A stretch of DNA of 42,164 nucleotides. Origin: Trichosporon coremiiforme (Eukaryota > Basidiomycota > Tremellomycetes > Trichosporonales > Trichosporonaceae). Below the pieces are notes generated by a model. The model saw only the letters and a list, made by a program, of their open reading frames with translations, made no database searches and was not told the DNA's origin. The position numbers and the translations under genes were made by a program. Where the stretch lies: the NCBI GenBank assembly GCA_039545355.1, contig BCJJ01000064.1, forward strand, positions 1 to 42,164. Direction: 5' to 3'. The number at the start of each line of letters is the position of its first letter. Positions within the stretch are counted from its first letter, which is position 1. Positions 31,336 through 42,164 of this stretch are shown in pieces.

Positions 31336-34300
31336 ATGTCGTGCTCGTCGGTCTGGGATGGAGTCGACTTCTCGCCGTGCTTTCGCGAGAAGTATCTCGA
31401 GAATTCCCCGCTCGTTTTGACCGCAATCGGCGCAGCTGTCGTCCTTCTCTGCTGTCGCAAGCGCCCCTTCCAGAACTTCTCGACCGGCGACCTCGTTTCC
31501 CCCAATGGCGACAACATCGCGCGTCTAGAGGCTGACGTCCTCATGGCATCGGTAGCTGAGACGGTCCTTCCTCCTCTCGGTCGGGCAGTCGAAGCTGCGG
31601 AATCAACGCCTCTTCCTCCGAAGGAAGCTGACAAGATCGTGAACGATTTCCGACGCACCACCACCAAGAGTTCGCGCAACTGGGACTTCATCTACCGTTC
31701 GGCATCTGTCATCGGCGCGGCAGCGTGGTGCGTCGCTCAAGGCGCTGCTGTCACCTGGAGTAAGGAAGATGGCCGTGCGTTGGTCTTCCCTGTACGTCCC
31801 ACACAGCCGGCGCTTAGCTGACAATTCAGGCCTTTGTTTTCATCGCTTCCCTCGTTGCTCTGCGCCGTCCAGGTCTCCCCCTGCTTCCCCTCGTCACTCT
31901 CGACCTCATTCCAGCGCTTCTGCTTTTCCGCAGCGACGCCATCCGTGGCGCATCGCACCTCATCCTCGCGCCGACATGCGTCCAGCTGCTTTACTGGTGT
32001 ACCCTTATGTGCATCCCGTACTACGATAAGCTGGACCGGATCCTTGATGGTGCCGTGAGCCACGGCGGAATCGACGCTCCCCCACTGGCCCGACACATCG
32101 AGGAGCCAACTAGCGCCATGTCTAGGGGAACTTATTGGTTCATCATACCGTTCCTCTGGAAGTACTACTGGCGGCCCATCAAGCAGGATGAGATTCCCGC
32201 CATCAGGGAAGACGACGGCGCCGCTTCCAGCTTGGGAAGCTTCCGGAAGTTTCAGGCGAGCAAGGACATCCGGTACGCCGAGAAGCATGAGGGCGGGGTC
32301 CGAAGAAAGAACCTCGGACGTGATCTCATTGTCTTCTTCTGGCCGCAACTTGTTGCTCAGGTGTGCTGGGCACTGCTGTTCACTGTACTGCAGTACCTCC
32401 CTCCTCTGGGACTCAGGTTGCTTCTGCGGTTCATTACCGAACGTGAGACTCAGAAACTGCCGGACCACATGGCGTACATCTACATTTTCATGATGGTCCT
32501 CGGCCAGAGTGTTGGGTTTGCTGTCTACGGACAGGCACTGATGATCGGTCGTCGAATCTGCGTTCGAATGCGTGCCCTGATTGTCGGTGAGGTCTTCACC
32601 AAGGCCCTCCGCCGAGAGGACAGGTCGGGAACGGTGAAAAAGGGCCAGGCTGCCAAGACTGCCGGAGACACAACAGACGACGAAGCCGCAGAGCAGTCTT
32701 CGACGGACGGAAGGATCGCTAATCTGGTGTCAGTTGATGCCTTCCTCATCTCCGAGGTCTGCGCCTACAGCTTCTACCTGGTGTCGACCCCCTTCGCGAT
32801 CGTCCTCAACGTCGCCTTGCTTTACCACACGCTTGGCCAGTCCGCGATCGCTGGAATCGCAATGCTGATTCTGCTCATTCCCGCCCAAACGATCATGGCT
32901 AAGCTCATGACAGTGTATCAGCACAAGCTTCTTGCCTCCACGGATAAGCGCCTCGAAGATGCGACAGAAGTCATCAACTTTATCAAGCTGTTGAAGTTCA
33001 ACTCGTGGCAGGATAAGTTCTACGAGCGCATGAAGATCAGCCGCCGCAGTGAACTGTTTGCGCTGAGCAAATTGTTCGCACTCACAGTGGCTGGACAGGT
33101 CCTTGCGTGGGGTACTCCGGTTCTGGTCACAGGCGCAGCGTTCGGTTGGCAAGTCTTGGTGGTCAAGGAGCCGCTCACTGCCGAGATTGCTTGGGCATCG
33201 CTCATTCTCCTCAACATGCTTCGCGACCCTGTCGCCATTCTGCAGGACACCATCACCCAGTTCGTTCGCGCGTACACGTCGTGCAACCGTGTGCAGGACT
33301 TCCTCGACGAGCCGGAAACTCTGAAGTACAAGCAGCTGTCGAAGCCTGGACCTACCGACCCAACCATCGGTTTCCGCGATGCCATCTTCGCCTACCCCAC
33401 CATGGAGGAGGAACCCGCTTTGGCTGAGGGAGGGGAGATCGACGAGGTCGAGCCCTTCCGTCTCGGCCAACTCGACCTTGACTTCCCCACTGGTAAACTG
33501 TCCCTCGTTACTGGCCCAGTCGGTTCCGGCAAGTCTACCTTGATCTTGTCTCTTCTCGGTGAGACTGTGCTGCTCCAGGGTAAGGTCTTCATGCCTGATG
33601 ACCACGCAAACCGCGACATTTGTCCGATTGATCTGCAGACGGGCCTCGCCGACACGGTTGCGTACTGCGCTCAGACTCCATGGCTCGTTGGCGCTTCAAT
33701 TAGGGACAACATCACCTTTGGAGCGCCCTGGGACCGTTCTCGATACAACAAGGTCGTCGACTGCTGTGCACTTCGGCGCGACTTCGAAATCTTCGAGCTC
33801 GGGGACCTAACGGAAGTAGGTGAGAAGGGCACGACTTGCTCAGGTGGCCAGAAAGCTCGCATTGCCCTCGCTCGTGCCGTCTATTCCTCATCTAAGACCG
33901 TCATCCTCGACGATGTTCTCTCCGCTGTTGATGCGCAAACGGCTCGCCACATCTACAAGAATGTTCTGCAGGGGTCTCTCATGAGGGGTCGAACGTGTAT
34001 TCTGGTCACCCACGCCGTCTCACTCTGCCTCCCCGCGGCCGCGTTCGTCGTCATGCTTGATGACGGCCAGGTCGCTGCTAGCGGCACACCTTCTGAGCTT
34101 GTGGCGTCTGGCACACTCTCAGCTGAAGATCTGGAAGACTCTGCTGCGGACGATGCTGAGGAGGTAGTTGTCCAGGCGGGCACCAGTGCGTTCAGCAGGC
34201 TCACAGCCACCATCGAAGACGACCTCGACGGAGAAAATCACGATGCCCTCATCGCCAAGAAAGCCGCAGACGCTGACAAGGCTGCGGATCTCGAGAATAA

Positions 34301-37300
34301 AAAATTGGTGCAGGCAGAGACCTCCAGCCAGGGTGCCACGAGTCTTCGAACATACCTTCTGTACTTCAAGTCCATGGGTGGTCTTCCTTTCTGGCTTCTG
34401 GCGTTAACCGCTTTGATCGGAACACAGATTTTACAGGTCCTCACCAATGCCTGGGTTCGCGACTGGACGAACGCCAACGACCCTTCCCAACGTATTCAGT
34501 CGCTGAAGACGTGGGCGAAGTCCTTTGCGGGTTCGACCGGCGGTCACTCAACGACGTATTTCATGGTCGGTTACCTCCTCATCTCAGCTCTGTACCTCGT
34601 TGGTGTCGCCGCTCGTGTTGCCATAACCTGCTGGGGTTCCCTCCGAGCCTCGAGCAGACTGTATCGCGGCATGCTGAAGCGCCTTCTGAAAGCTACCCTG
34701 CGCTTCTTCGACTCGACGCCTAGTGGACGCATCATCAACCGTCTGAGCAGAGACATGGTATCCATCGACCAGCAATCGGCGGAGATCATGACGAACTTCA
34801 TCAACTGCGTACTGTCGTGCGCCGCTGTCTTGGCGGTGGTTACGTACTCGACGCCGTCGTTCGTGTTTTCCCTCGCCATCATCCTCGTGCTCTATTACAT
34901 GGTCGGTTCGCTGTACGTGACCACGAACCGCGAGATCAAGCGGTTTGACTCGGTGACTCGATCTCCTATTTTCCAGTCCTTTTCGGAGGCTTTGACGGGC
35001 TCATCTACTATCAGAGCATACAGCGACAGTGCGAGATTTATTCGCAAGTTGCTCACGGAGAACGATACCAACACTCGCTGTTTCTGGTATCTTTGGCAGA
35101 CGAACCGCGTGCTCAACAATCTCAGCAACTTTGTTGGCTCGCTGATAACCGTTTCCGCATGTGTGCTTGCGCTTCACTCCCCCTCGATGAGCGCAGGTGA
35201 TGCCGGTTTCTCTATTTCATATGCCTGTGAGTTTCAGTCCCAGTCTCTGGGCGCTAACGGACGCAGTATCGTTCACAGATTATGTTCTGTGGGTCGTCAG
35301 AATGTACGCGGCTGCGGAGATGTCAATGAACAGCGTGGAGCGCGTAGCTGAATGTAAGTCCACTCCCACTTGTTCACATTCCCAATGGCCGCTCACTTTA
35401 TCCCACAGACCTCGACCTCGAAGTCGAGGAAGAAGAGTCCAAGCGGGGCGTTGAGCCCCCTGCGCACTGGCCGTCCAAGGACGGATCCGTTGTTGTCTCC
35501 AACCTCACTTGCAAGTATGCGCCTCAACTCGATCCGGTGCTCAAGGACGTCTCTTTTACCATTGGCCCAAAGGAGAAGATTGGAATCTGCGGACGCACTG
35601 GTTCAGGAAAAAGCAGTGAGTTTAGCCGCTGTAGGGTGCACCGAGGACGAAGAGGGTTGAACTTGCGACGCTTTTTGGTCGTCACGGAAGACAACACTAC
35701 CGTAATGACACTTTAACTTTGCCACGTCAAAGGTGGGAGGGCGGCGTGCAACTGCGCTGCCCGGGCAGGGACTATTGCAGGGATGACGTTCATGTGACAT
35801 CAGTACCCTTGCACCTTCGGAAGGTCTTTGCGAGGGGTAACATGTCCTTGCCTTCTACATTTGTGGCAGCGGAAGGATGGGCTGGCGACGCTCGTCCTAA
35901 TTTTTAACGATTTGATCCGCCGCTGACGTCCTCGCAGCGCTGGCCCTCTCTTTCTTCCGGTTCTTGTACCAGGAGGGCGGGAGTATCACCATTGACGGTC
36001 AGAACATAAGCGACCTGTCCCTGGCGACGTTGCGCTCGCGTCTTACGATCTTGCCGCAGGAGGCACAACTCTACTCTGGCTCACTTAGAGATAACCTCGA
36101 TCCATTCAGGCAGCACGAAGATGCGGAGATCTGGGAAGCCCTGCGCCAGTGCGGTCTCGCGGGCCGCACGAGTGCGAATGCCAGTCGGGCCGCCTCTCGA
36201 TCGCAAAGCCGTGTGGCATCCGTTGTCAATATGGACCAGCTACGGATGAGTGGGGCTGATGAGCCCGAGCCTGAGGAACGGGTGGCTATCAGGAGTCTCG
36301 ACGATCAAGTCGCTGCAGGAGGAAAGAACTTCAGTGAGTGGTTACGAGTGACGGCTAGTGATGGGTGAAGCGCCGTGGCCGGTAGCCTATGGGGGGCGTT
36401 TCTCACAAACATCGCCAAGAAGCGGAGGGGTTTTCGGATCCGTCACGGCAGGTGTTCGTGTTTCGGTGATTCCCCCGCGGTTATTCTTCGCCGATCGCAA
36501 TGCCGTTATAGAATGTGATTGAAGTGTAGCTGACACGATCCTCCGCGTGCCCTGCCGAAATAATTCGTTTTTACAGGCCAAGGTCAGAGGCAACTGCTCG
36601 CACTCGCTCGTGGCCTGCTCAAACTGCGAACGTCGTCGTTCCTCATCATGGACGAGAGCACAGCCAATCTCGATCACGCAACCGACGCAACAATTCAGAA
36701 TGTACTCCGCACATCGCTTGAGGATACGCAGATGCTTGTGATTGCACATCGTCTGATGACAGTCTGCGGTCTGGACAAGTGAGTCAATAATCGAATTTGG
36801 TTTCGGGTCGTAAGATGGCGCGTGGGCGATCCGTACCCAAGACCTCGGCAGAAGAATGCGGCTGACCCTAAACCCAGGATTCTCGTCCTTGATCACGGCA
36901 GAGTCGTTGAGTTTGGGACCCCCTGGGACCTTTTGCAGGACGAGAGTGGTATTTTCCGAGACCTCTGCCGTCAGAGTGGAGAGGAAGCACAACTTTTCGA
37001 GGTGAGTCTATTGTCGGTGAGGAATCGAAGCGGCGGGCCGCTCGTCGGCATCAGGACGACTCCGAAGACGACGTACTCGGGCCAGTGTTGTGCGGACGGC
37101 CACTGTACACACAACACCCGTGCACGTGTGAGGAAGGGCATTAGCGAGAGCTTATGAGTCTCGGTCGTGGGCCCGGCATTCTCTCGGTTTTTCCGGTCCC
37201 TCCGTGGATGTTGGATGGCAATACCCATGTTGCCAAAGACAACGTGGAGCCCATTCAAAGTGCATGCTACGGGTGAAGTGGTACAGGGCAGGGGAAGTGC

Positions 37301-37449
37301 AGCCCAGACACACTGCACGGACGGTTGGTTAGGGCCGCGGCGGGCTTTTGAGTCCTTGTTTTCCTCTCTGAATGTTTCACTCTCTGACACTGGAATTGCA
37401 GCTCGCGAAGTCTGTCCATGAACGGAAAGCCAGTAAAGCCCTCGCGTAG
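31336..37449 (+). CDS. ABC transporter, subfamily C (MRP/Ycf1/Ybt1-like), full length
   Basis: CDS join(31336..31791, 31830..35226, 35267..35353, 35409..35615, 35938..36333, 36577..36778, 36878..37001, 37402..37449), 1638 aa. N-terminal hydrophobic helices (a TMD0-like region) precede TMD1. NBD1 has Walker A GPVGSGKST (about 713), signature CSGGQKARIALARA (about 821) and Walker B VILDDVLSAVDA, with Asp where the catalytic Glu usually is, as is common in ABCC NBD1. TMD2 contains FFDSTPSGRIINRLSRDM. NBD2 has Walker A GRTGSGKST (about 1375), signature FSQGQRQLLALARG and Walker B FLIMDESTANLD. Family members export glutathione conjugates, bile acids, metals or drugs across vacuolar or plasma membranes; the substrate here is unknown. 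NBD2 is split by introns of 322, 243, 99 and 400 nt, unlike the 38-55 nt introns upstream. About 50 Ser/Arg/Glu-rich residues precede its signature. The last exon encodes only LAKSVHERKASKALA. Confidence 0.88.
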
Positions 37450-37525
37450 ACTTGTCTAGCGCGATTCATAGATATCTTTGGGGTCATACTCATGGCACCA
37501 AGGGGGAATAGACTCATCGTCCTTA

Positions 37526-37594
37526 GTTTCTGAGTATTATCTCCATCGAACATGCAAAAGTTTCTGGGTATTATCTCTATCTGAACATGCAATA
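37526..37594 (+). repeat. 34/35-bp tandem duplication
   Basis: Two imperfect copies lie at 37526-37559 and 37560-37594. Both start GTTTCTG, contain GTATTATCTC or a one-base variant, and end GAACATGCAA. A third copy starts at 37595 but stops after GTTTC. The copies differ by few substitutions and one indel, so the duplication is fairly young. It lies about 80 nt downstream of the ABCC stop codon. Confidence 0.85.
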
Positions 37595-37604
37595 GTTTCC
37601 AACC

Positions 37605-37988
37605 TTGACCTGGACGTGGGATGGACCGAACCTTGTCGGAGCGGCACGGCGGCTTGACGGGCAGAATGCAGTGCATCGCTCGCAGTCATTCCTCGTTCGC
37701 GGCGCCGATCAGCTTGATCGATTTGCTCAGCTCGAGACGCCGGAACAATTACCTAGCTCCGTTTTGTGCCCATTACCCAGAGCAGGAAAGAGCTGTGAGG
37801 GCCAGTTCCGTTGCTTGACGAAATTCACGATTTACGCGAGCGCATGTGTCGCATGTGGTGCGTAAGTTCAGCGCGCTGCGCCAGTCTCATGCTTATGTTT
37901 CTTTGCCTGCCGTTCCAGCGCGATTTGGTCGACATTCTGTAGTCATCGTGTTGTCATCCTGATGCGGATCCAGGCGAGGCGGCGATAG
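37605..37988 (+). CDS. low-confidence spliced ORF, no ATG start
   Basis: A frame from TTG 37605 joins through a good-looking 57-nt intron (37862-37918, GTAAGT donor, T-rich tract, CAG) to a second exon ending at 37988. The combined frame is open for 108 codons. There is no in-frame ATG and no recognised similarity, and a TAG lies just upstream. It may be a remnant or chance. Confidence 0.15.
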
Positions 37989-39199
37989 ACCTCATGGGAT
38001 CATATTCCTTAGGGACGGTAGGGCTCTTGCATTAGGGCTCCCAGGATACCACAGAACGGCCGGCCGTGCGCAAGATCAGACTGTTGTTTGGCAGCACCAA
38101 GTCTCGGGCCGGCTGCCGCTGCTTTGGCCTGTCGCAGCCCTGGTGCACGACGTCGTGCAGGTCATCATGCCGTCGCATAACGTGCAGGAGGTTAGGAACC
38201 GGGCAACTACATGTCTGCCCATCAGTTGGACTCGAGAGCGGTTTAGGAGGATAATAGGGAAACAAGGTTGGCAGATGGAATTCCAGGCCGAACTGTAGCT
38301 CAGTCGCCGCCTGCACGCCGCCGGGCTGCCGACCGGCACAAAGCAACCAGGCCGGAGGCTGGCGAGGGTCTCAGCATCAAATTCTTGCGTTGGCGCCGGT
38401 GCGCTAGGCAAGAGATCCTCTTACGTTGTCGTGTCTGAGATGGAAGGAACAGGAGGGTAACTTGAGGGTGGGATGGGATACATACGTCCGAAGTACGACT
38501 TCTATGCCTTCCACAGTGGCACGACAGCGCGGCAGCGCGGCACAGCTGCTCAATCGGCACAAACAACAGTGCATTCCGCCCTGGCTCCCGGTTTGCACTA
38601 CAAGGCCCCTCGCCGACCTACTCCCCCTCTTCACCCAGTGTAATGCGTACAGGACTGATTGCACGGTGGCACTGAGCTGCGCATGGGACAGTGGGCTTCG
38701 GCTGACCTTCGATACTTCTTTTGCTTGGTGAGCTGTGTCCTGAAGTGCTTAAGCGCCTCTACGTTGCGTACACCGTGCCGCCCCGAGCAAACTGGATAAG
38801 GCTGCAAGGGCCGTACCTCACCCCGCTTGTGTCGATGAGGCGTGCGCAAGCGTGCGCTCGGAGAATGGGCCAAGATAAGATTCGTGTTTTACTTGCTTCC
38901 ATGCTTCCGCCTGCTCGCGTCCTGCCTACTGATTCGTACCGACATTGTACCGCATGTGCACCGTGTGCGTACTATCGTCATCGGCCTGGTTCTGATAGGT
39001 TTCGCGAGGGGGCTGTGCTTCATGTGTTTCCCCGTTCTGCGTCATGCATCGGCTGGCTGTGGGCTCGCCGCGGTCCTCTCTGTTCTCTAACACGCACGAG
39101 CGCTCAACCTGTCGTCCGTAACCTCTCCTTCCCTTCCCGCTGTTGCTAGAAAGCGGTTCCCAAGAGCGGAATCTGTAATTGTTCTGAGTGGCACTCGCT

Positions 39200-39545
39200 A
39201 TGATCGAGGCTGGAGAGGGCCTCGGCCTGTGGCTGGAAACAAGGCTCGGTGATGCCGGCGCCGAGGAATTGAGGGCCGAGGAACCGATCGCGACCATCAG
39301 CAACTCGGCACAGAGGACAAGTACGTAGCTGCCATCAACACAGACGTGCGTGGGTCTGGAGTATCCTCACCCACTCTGGCTCCAGCGCAGTCGCTAGCAT
39401 CGGAATGACTTTGACTCGGCTCCAGCTCAGCGCTCTAGTCAGCAGTGATCGCATGCTGGCTTGCCCCAGACAGACAGCTGATGCAGCACTACTGCTCCAC
39501 CTTGCGAATGGCCAAAGAATGCGGTGCAAAAGCTGCAAATACTGA
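39200..39545 (+). CDS. candidate small two-exon gene, 91 aa
   Basis: Exon 1 (39200..39320) starts MIEAGEGLGLWLETRLGDAG and has about 74 percent G or C at third positions. A 70-nt intron with GTACGT donor and GCGCAG acceptor joins it in phase to exon 2 (39391..39545), ending MRCKSCKY. The same donor type is used in intron 1 of the ABCC gene. No family is recognised, and open frames of this size can arise by chance in GC-rich DNA. Confidence 0.25.
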
Positions 39546-39914
39546 TTGCCACAGCTCCACGCCACGCTCGTGAAGGGCACAAGAGCAGCTGCCGGAAGGA
39601 GAGATCAGGCTGAACAGAACACGCCGTAACGATATCCAAAGGCGTAGATCACGAATTGCCGCTGGATATTCACAGGAACTGCGTTGGAGCACACAGGATC
39701 GCGGGGAATCGCAGAATTGCGCCGGTTCGGGAAAGCAAGGTCCCAAGTATTGGCATCCCCAGGCCCGGTGATCGACGGTGGCTAGTCACCTCGCCCCGCG
39801 CCGGAACAAGGCTTGGAGCCAGCCGCCTCAGCCTGCTGCCGCTGCTCTGCTGTCCCTCCTTCTAAGCCCGCCAGGCGCTCGTTTGATCACGCAGCGAGCC
39901 CGTTGCACATCAGC

Positions 39915-39930
39915 TGGACCTGCTGGTCCA
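39915..39930. repeat. hairpin, 6-bp stem
   Basis: TGGACC, TGCT, GGTCCA form a perfect 6-bp stem with a 4-nt loop. There is no T-run after it and no link to a gene. Confidence 0.4.
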
Positions 39931-39952
39931 CCACACGGCATCGCGACCCACC

Positions 39953-39995
39953 GTGTCTGACGTGAGCGAGACAGATGAGGTAGTGAGTCAGACAC
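39953..39995. repeat. inverted repeat, 9-bp arms
   Basis: GTGTCTGAC at 39953-39961 is the reverse complement of GTCAGACAC at 39987-39995, with a 25-nt spacer. It lies close to the hairpin at 39915 in the gene-poor tail. Function unknown. Confidence 0.45.
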
Positions 39996-41088
39996 GACAC
40001 GGCTGAATATAGAAGAGCCGAAGACTGCGCGGCATGGTGAAGTCATTGTGCCGAGCTGGTCCTGTGAGTTGCGCAGCCATTCGGTGGTCTCGTGCCACAC
40101 GCCCAGGGCCAGCCGCACGGCGCGGGGTGGGTGCGGGCGCGGCAGACCGGCAGACCAGCGCGGCGAAGGCGGCCAGGGCGGACTGAGGGCGGCTCAGGTC
40201 GCCATACCTCCGGCTTGAAGCCGGCTCGTTGATCATGCGCCGATACGGCCATGCGTCCCGTGGCCGTCAGCTGCGACTGCGGCGCGGTGTCGTTTGCGGC
40301 TGAACTGGTGAGTGCCTCTCGGCAGGATGGCCGGCACCGCTGTCTCGCTGCCCGCATGCATGTGCGATGGGAACTTTGAGGTGCCGAATGTCCTGGGGAT
40401 CCGAACAAAGGCGGAGGAGGGTGGAGCAGGGCGTGCGAGAGATTCGACAGAACGATCAGAGTTTGTCAACGGGTGAGACATATTGCCTCGAGGTGGAACC
40501 AGTGGAACGAGTTGGCACATCGTATGGGAGCCGCCTCTGCTGCGCCGGCCCACTCGGAGCCTTGTGCACAAAACTTGGGTCAGGCCTAACGTGAGAGCCG
40601 CAGTTGCTGTCCGTGCGGCGTTACGCAATGATGATCTCAGCAACAGCTTCGGGCGCTACGGCGATCGCGAGGTACCAACGGCAACAAGCTGGATTTGTCA
40701 CGCACCACTGCACAACGGTGGGACGAGGCCCTCGGAGCCATTAGATCCGCCGGAGCGCTGTCAGCCGTTACCCTTGGGACTATTCAGATTGCTGTCATGA
40801 GCGATGGAACGCCAGTAGGTGTAACATTGATACTATTCACATGAGCACTTCCATATGAACCGGCGTGCAATGCCGTAGGCGTGCCGCGTATGCCGCGCCT
40901 GCCGCACTATTCATTTGTTTTACATGGGTAGGTAACACAGGGCAGTCATCCGACATTCTGGTTTCCGTGGAGCATCTCTCGCTCGGTCTATGTGCTTGTT
41001 TATCGCCAATGTTTGTGCAAGCTGAACGCAGTGCGGCATGCGGAGCTTGGCGTCCTGGTCGCTTCGGGGGATGCGCAGTCTACAACGA

Positions 41089-41788
41089 TCAGGCGGTATT
41101 CATGCCGAGGATTGCGTTTAAGTCGCAAGTGCTACAAGAGCAGCAGGATCTGGGTAAGTCGCGAAGCGCGGGTACGATTCGTTGATCGGCAGCCGATTCG
41201 AATATGTGCACTGCTTGAATGTGTGTGCGACGTCTGGTCGCTGGGACAATTCATCAAGCGATTATATGATGCGCTGCCGTATGGTGCAATAGAGCGGGCA
41301 GGTGCGTGAGGTGTGTCGGGCGGGCATTCATTGGACATTCAACCAACATTGACGACCCATTCAACTCGAAATCAGCACCCATTCAGTCCGCGCACACGGC
41401 AAACCAGGGCTGACCTGAACTCACCTAGTCGCGCCCAGGAAACCGTCCCCGACAGGGTCGGGCCCGGGCTTGGTCCTGAGATGTGAATGCGAAACGCTGA
41501 CTCGGATGCGTGGGGCGATATGGTAGGCGCGAAACCGCCGCGTGAAACCGCGCTAGCCGTTTCCAGAAGGAGGTATTGAAGTTGGCTTGGCTGCGTTGAA
41601 CTTTTCGGGGCATCCAGGCAGCCGCTAGACACACATTCCTCCCATGATGGAGCTATGCAGAGCCCTTCGCAAACGAGTCCTGTATACACAGCCTGTGCAG
41701 CTGGCTGCCGGCTGTCAGCAGGGGTTGGAGGGCTGTGAGAAGTCAATGGAAGCGTAGCACGACCCATGCCGAAATGGTTTCGCCACAT
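41089..41788 (-). CDS. candidate small two-exon gene, 171 aa
   Basis: Exon 1 (41788..41425) starts at an ATG (MWRNHFGMGRATLPLTSH) and ends at a GTGAGT donor in phase 1. A 184-nt intron ends in GTCCCAG and joins in phase to exon 2 (41240..41089), ending DLNAILGMNTA. No motif or family is recognised, and the + strand is also partly open here. The in-phase GTGAGT donor is the main support. Confidence 0.22.
41330..41392 (+). repeat. cluster of CATTCA words
   Basis: CATTCA occurs four times in about 60 nt, three as CATTCAA or CATTCAG after purine- or C-rich spacers. It sits in the intron of the candidate gene at 41089-41788. It may be chance. Confidence 0.35.
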
Positions 41789-42164
41789 TGCTTACGACAT
41801 TGCAAAGCTCGGATGCTGATCTAGGATGCGCAGATCGGCGATGATGCACCCCCGAGCACTGCGGCGTTGCGGAGTTGTACTCGGCACGTACGGCATGCTT
41901 ATCCAAAGTTGCAGCACGTTCTGGACGGCGAGGATTGGGTGACAAGGAGGTCAATAAGGTCTCACGCAGACTGAGGAGTTACTATGTCAAAAATGTAACG
42001 CTCTCGAGCCTAACGTGCGGCGCCTCAGTGGGGAGAAGGAATGAACCAGATTAGGCTTTGGAATACACGAATTGTACCCCGCTCCGTAACGAGTCTGTAT
42101 CCAGAGTGGGGGTGCAGTGGCTGGCCTCAAGCTCCGCGACCGCGACTGAGATCGGGCCCCTCTA

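Larger units (their letters stand above)
37450..42164. other. gene-poor 4.7-kb tail
   Basis: After the ABCC stop I find no protein with recognisable family motifs on either strand. Open frames are short, conflict with each other on both strands and lack the strong codon bias of the genes to the left. Three low-confidence small gene candidates, one tandem duplication and two hairpins are listed separately. The tail could be a large intergenic region, a non-coding locus or decayed sequence. Confidence 0.5.

Noticed and set aside
32730..33605. 291-codon - strand frame
   Set aside because: It is antisense to TMD1/NBD1 of the ABCC gene and begins inside it.
36822..37157. ABCC reading frame running on past 37001 to a stop at 37157
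   Set aside because: A GTGAGT donor lies exactly at 37002 and a good acceptor at 37401 gives a charged, helix-like end in phase; the run-on sequence looks non-coding. Not excluded as a retained-intron form.
38842..39090. 82-codon hydrophobic frame on the + strand
   Set aside because: It starts with GTG, has no splice or promoter context, and Leu/Val richness alone is not evidence of a membrane protein.
1..42164. CRISPR array, bacterial operon or phage features
   Set aside because: Spliced eukaryotic genes throughout; no regularly spaced repeats and no Shine-Dalgarno-type gene packing.

Overview
The window looks like nuclear DNA of a GC-rich basidiomycete yeast, most likely a tremellomycete and probably a member of the Trichosporonales. 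Almost every gene is interrupted by very short introns (mostly 34-56 nt) that start with GTGAGT or a close variant, carry a CTGAC or CTAAC branch site and end in CAG. Coding sequence is GC-rich at third positions, and the protein set is a fungal housekeeping set. Placement below class is inference. All exon boundaries were read by eye and checked for phase. No rRNA, tRNA, CRISPR array or intact mobile element was seen.

Layout. 1-2515 (+): a long ATG-free leader and a two-exon gene for a Pro/Ser/Tyr-rich protein. 3213-5921 (-): a PRCC-family protein and an ER-luminal DnaJ chaperone of the Scj1/ERdj3 type ending in RDEL. 6497-7256 (+): an RNA polymerase III Rpc31 subunit. 7448-10788 (-): an NF-X1 zinc-finger protein (Fap1/NFX1). 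10789-13190: a 2.4-kb gene-free gap ending in a pyrimidine-rich promoter. 13191-21258 (+): three genes in tandem, a Ptc1-like PP2C phosphatase, an anoctamin/Ist2-type membrane protein and a Ser-rich coiled-coil protein. 21371-25164 (-): a DUF3605-like protein and a MATE-type transporter gene that appears broken. 26229-28494 (+): the retromer sorting nexin Vps5. 28615-30221 (-): an unidentified protein with five copies of a WD(K/R)TGPSL-like motif. 31336-37449 (+): a full-length ABCC transporter in eight exons. 37450-42164: a gene-poor tail with only weak, low-confidence small gene candidates.

The genes do not form one pathway. Several act in the endomembrane system (ER co-chaperone, anoctamin, Vps5, ABCC and MATE transporters), but this is probably the usual mixture on a fungal chromosome. 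The most unusual points are the ATG-free leader with an 18-bp palindrome and CATCA cluster upstream of the first gene, the WD-motif repeat protein, the in-frame TGA in the MATE gene, and the cluster of long introns restricted to the second nucleotide-binding domain of the ABCC transporter.
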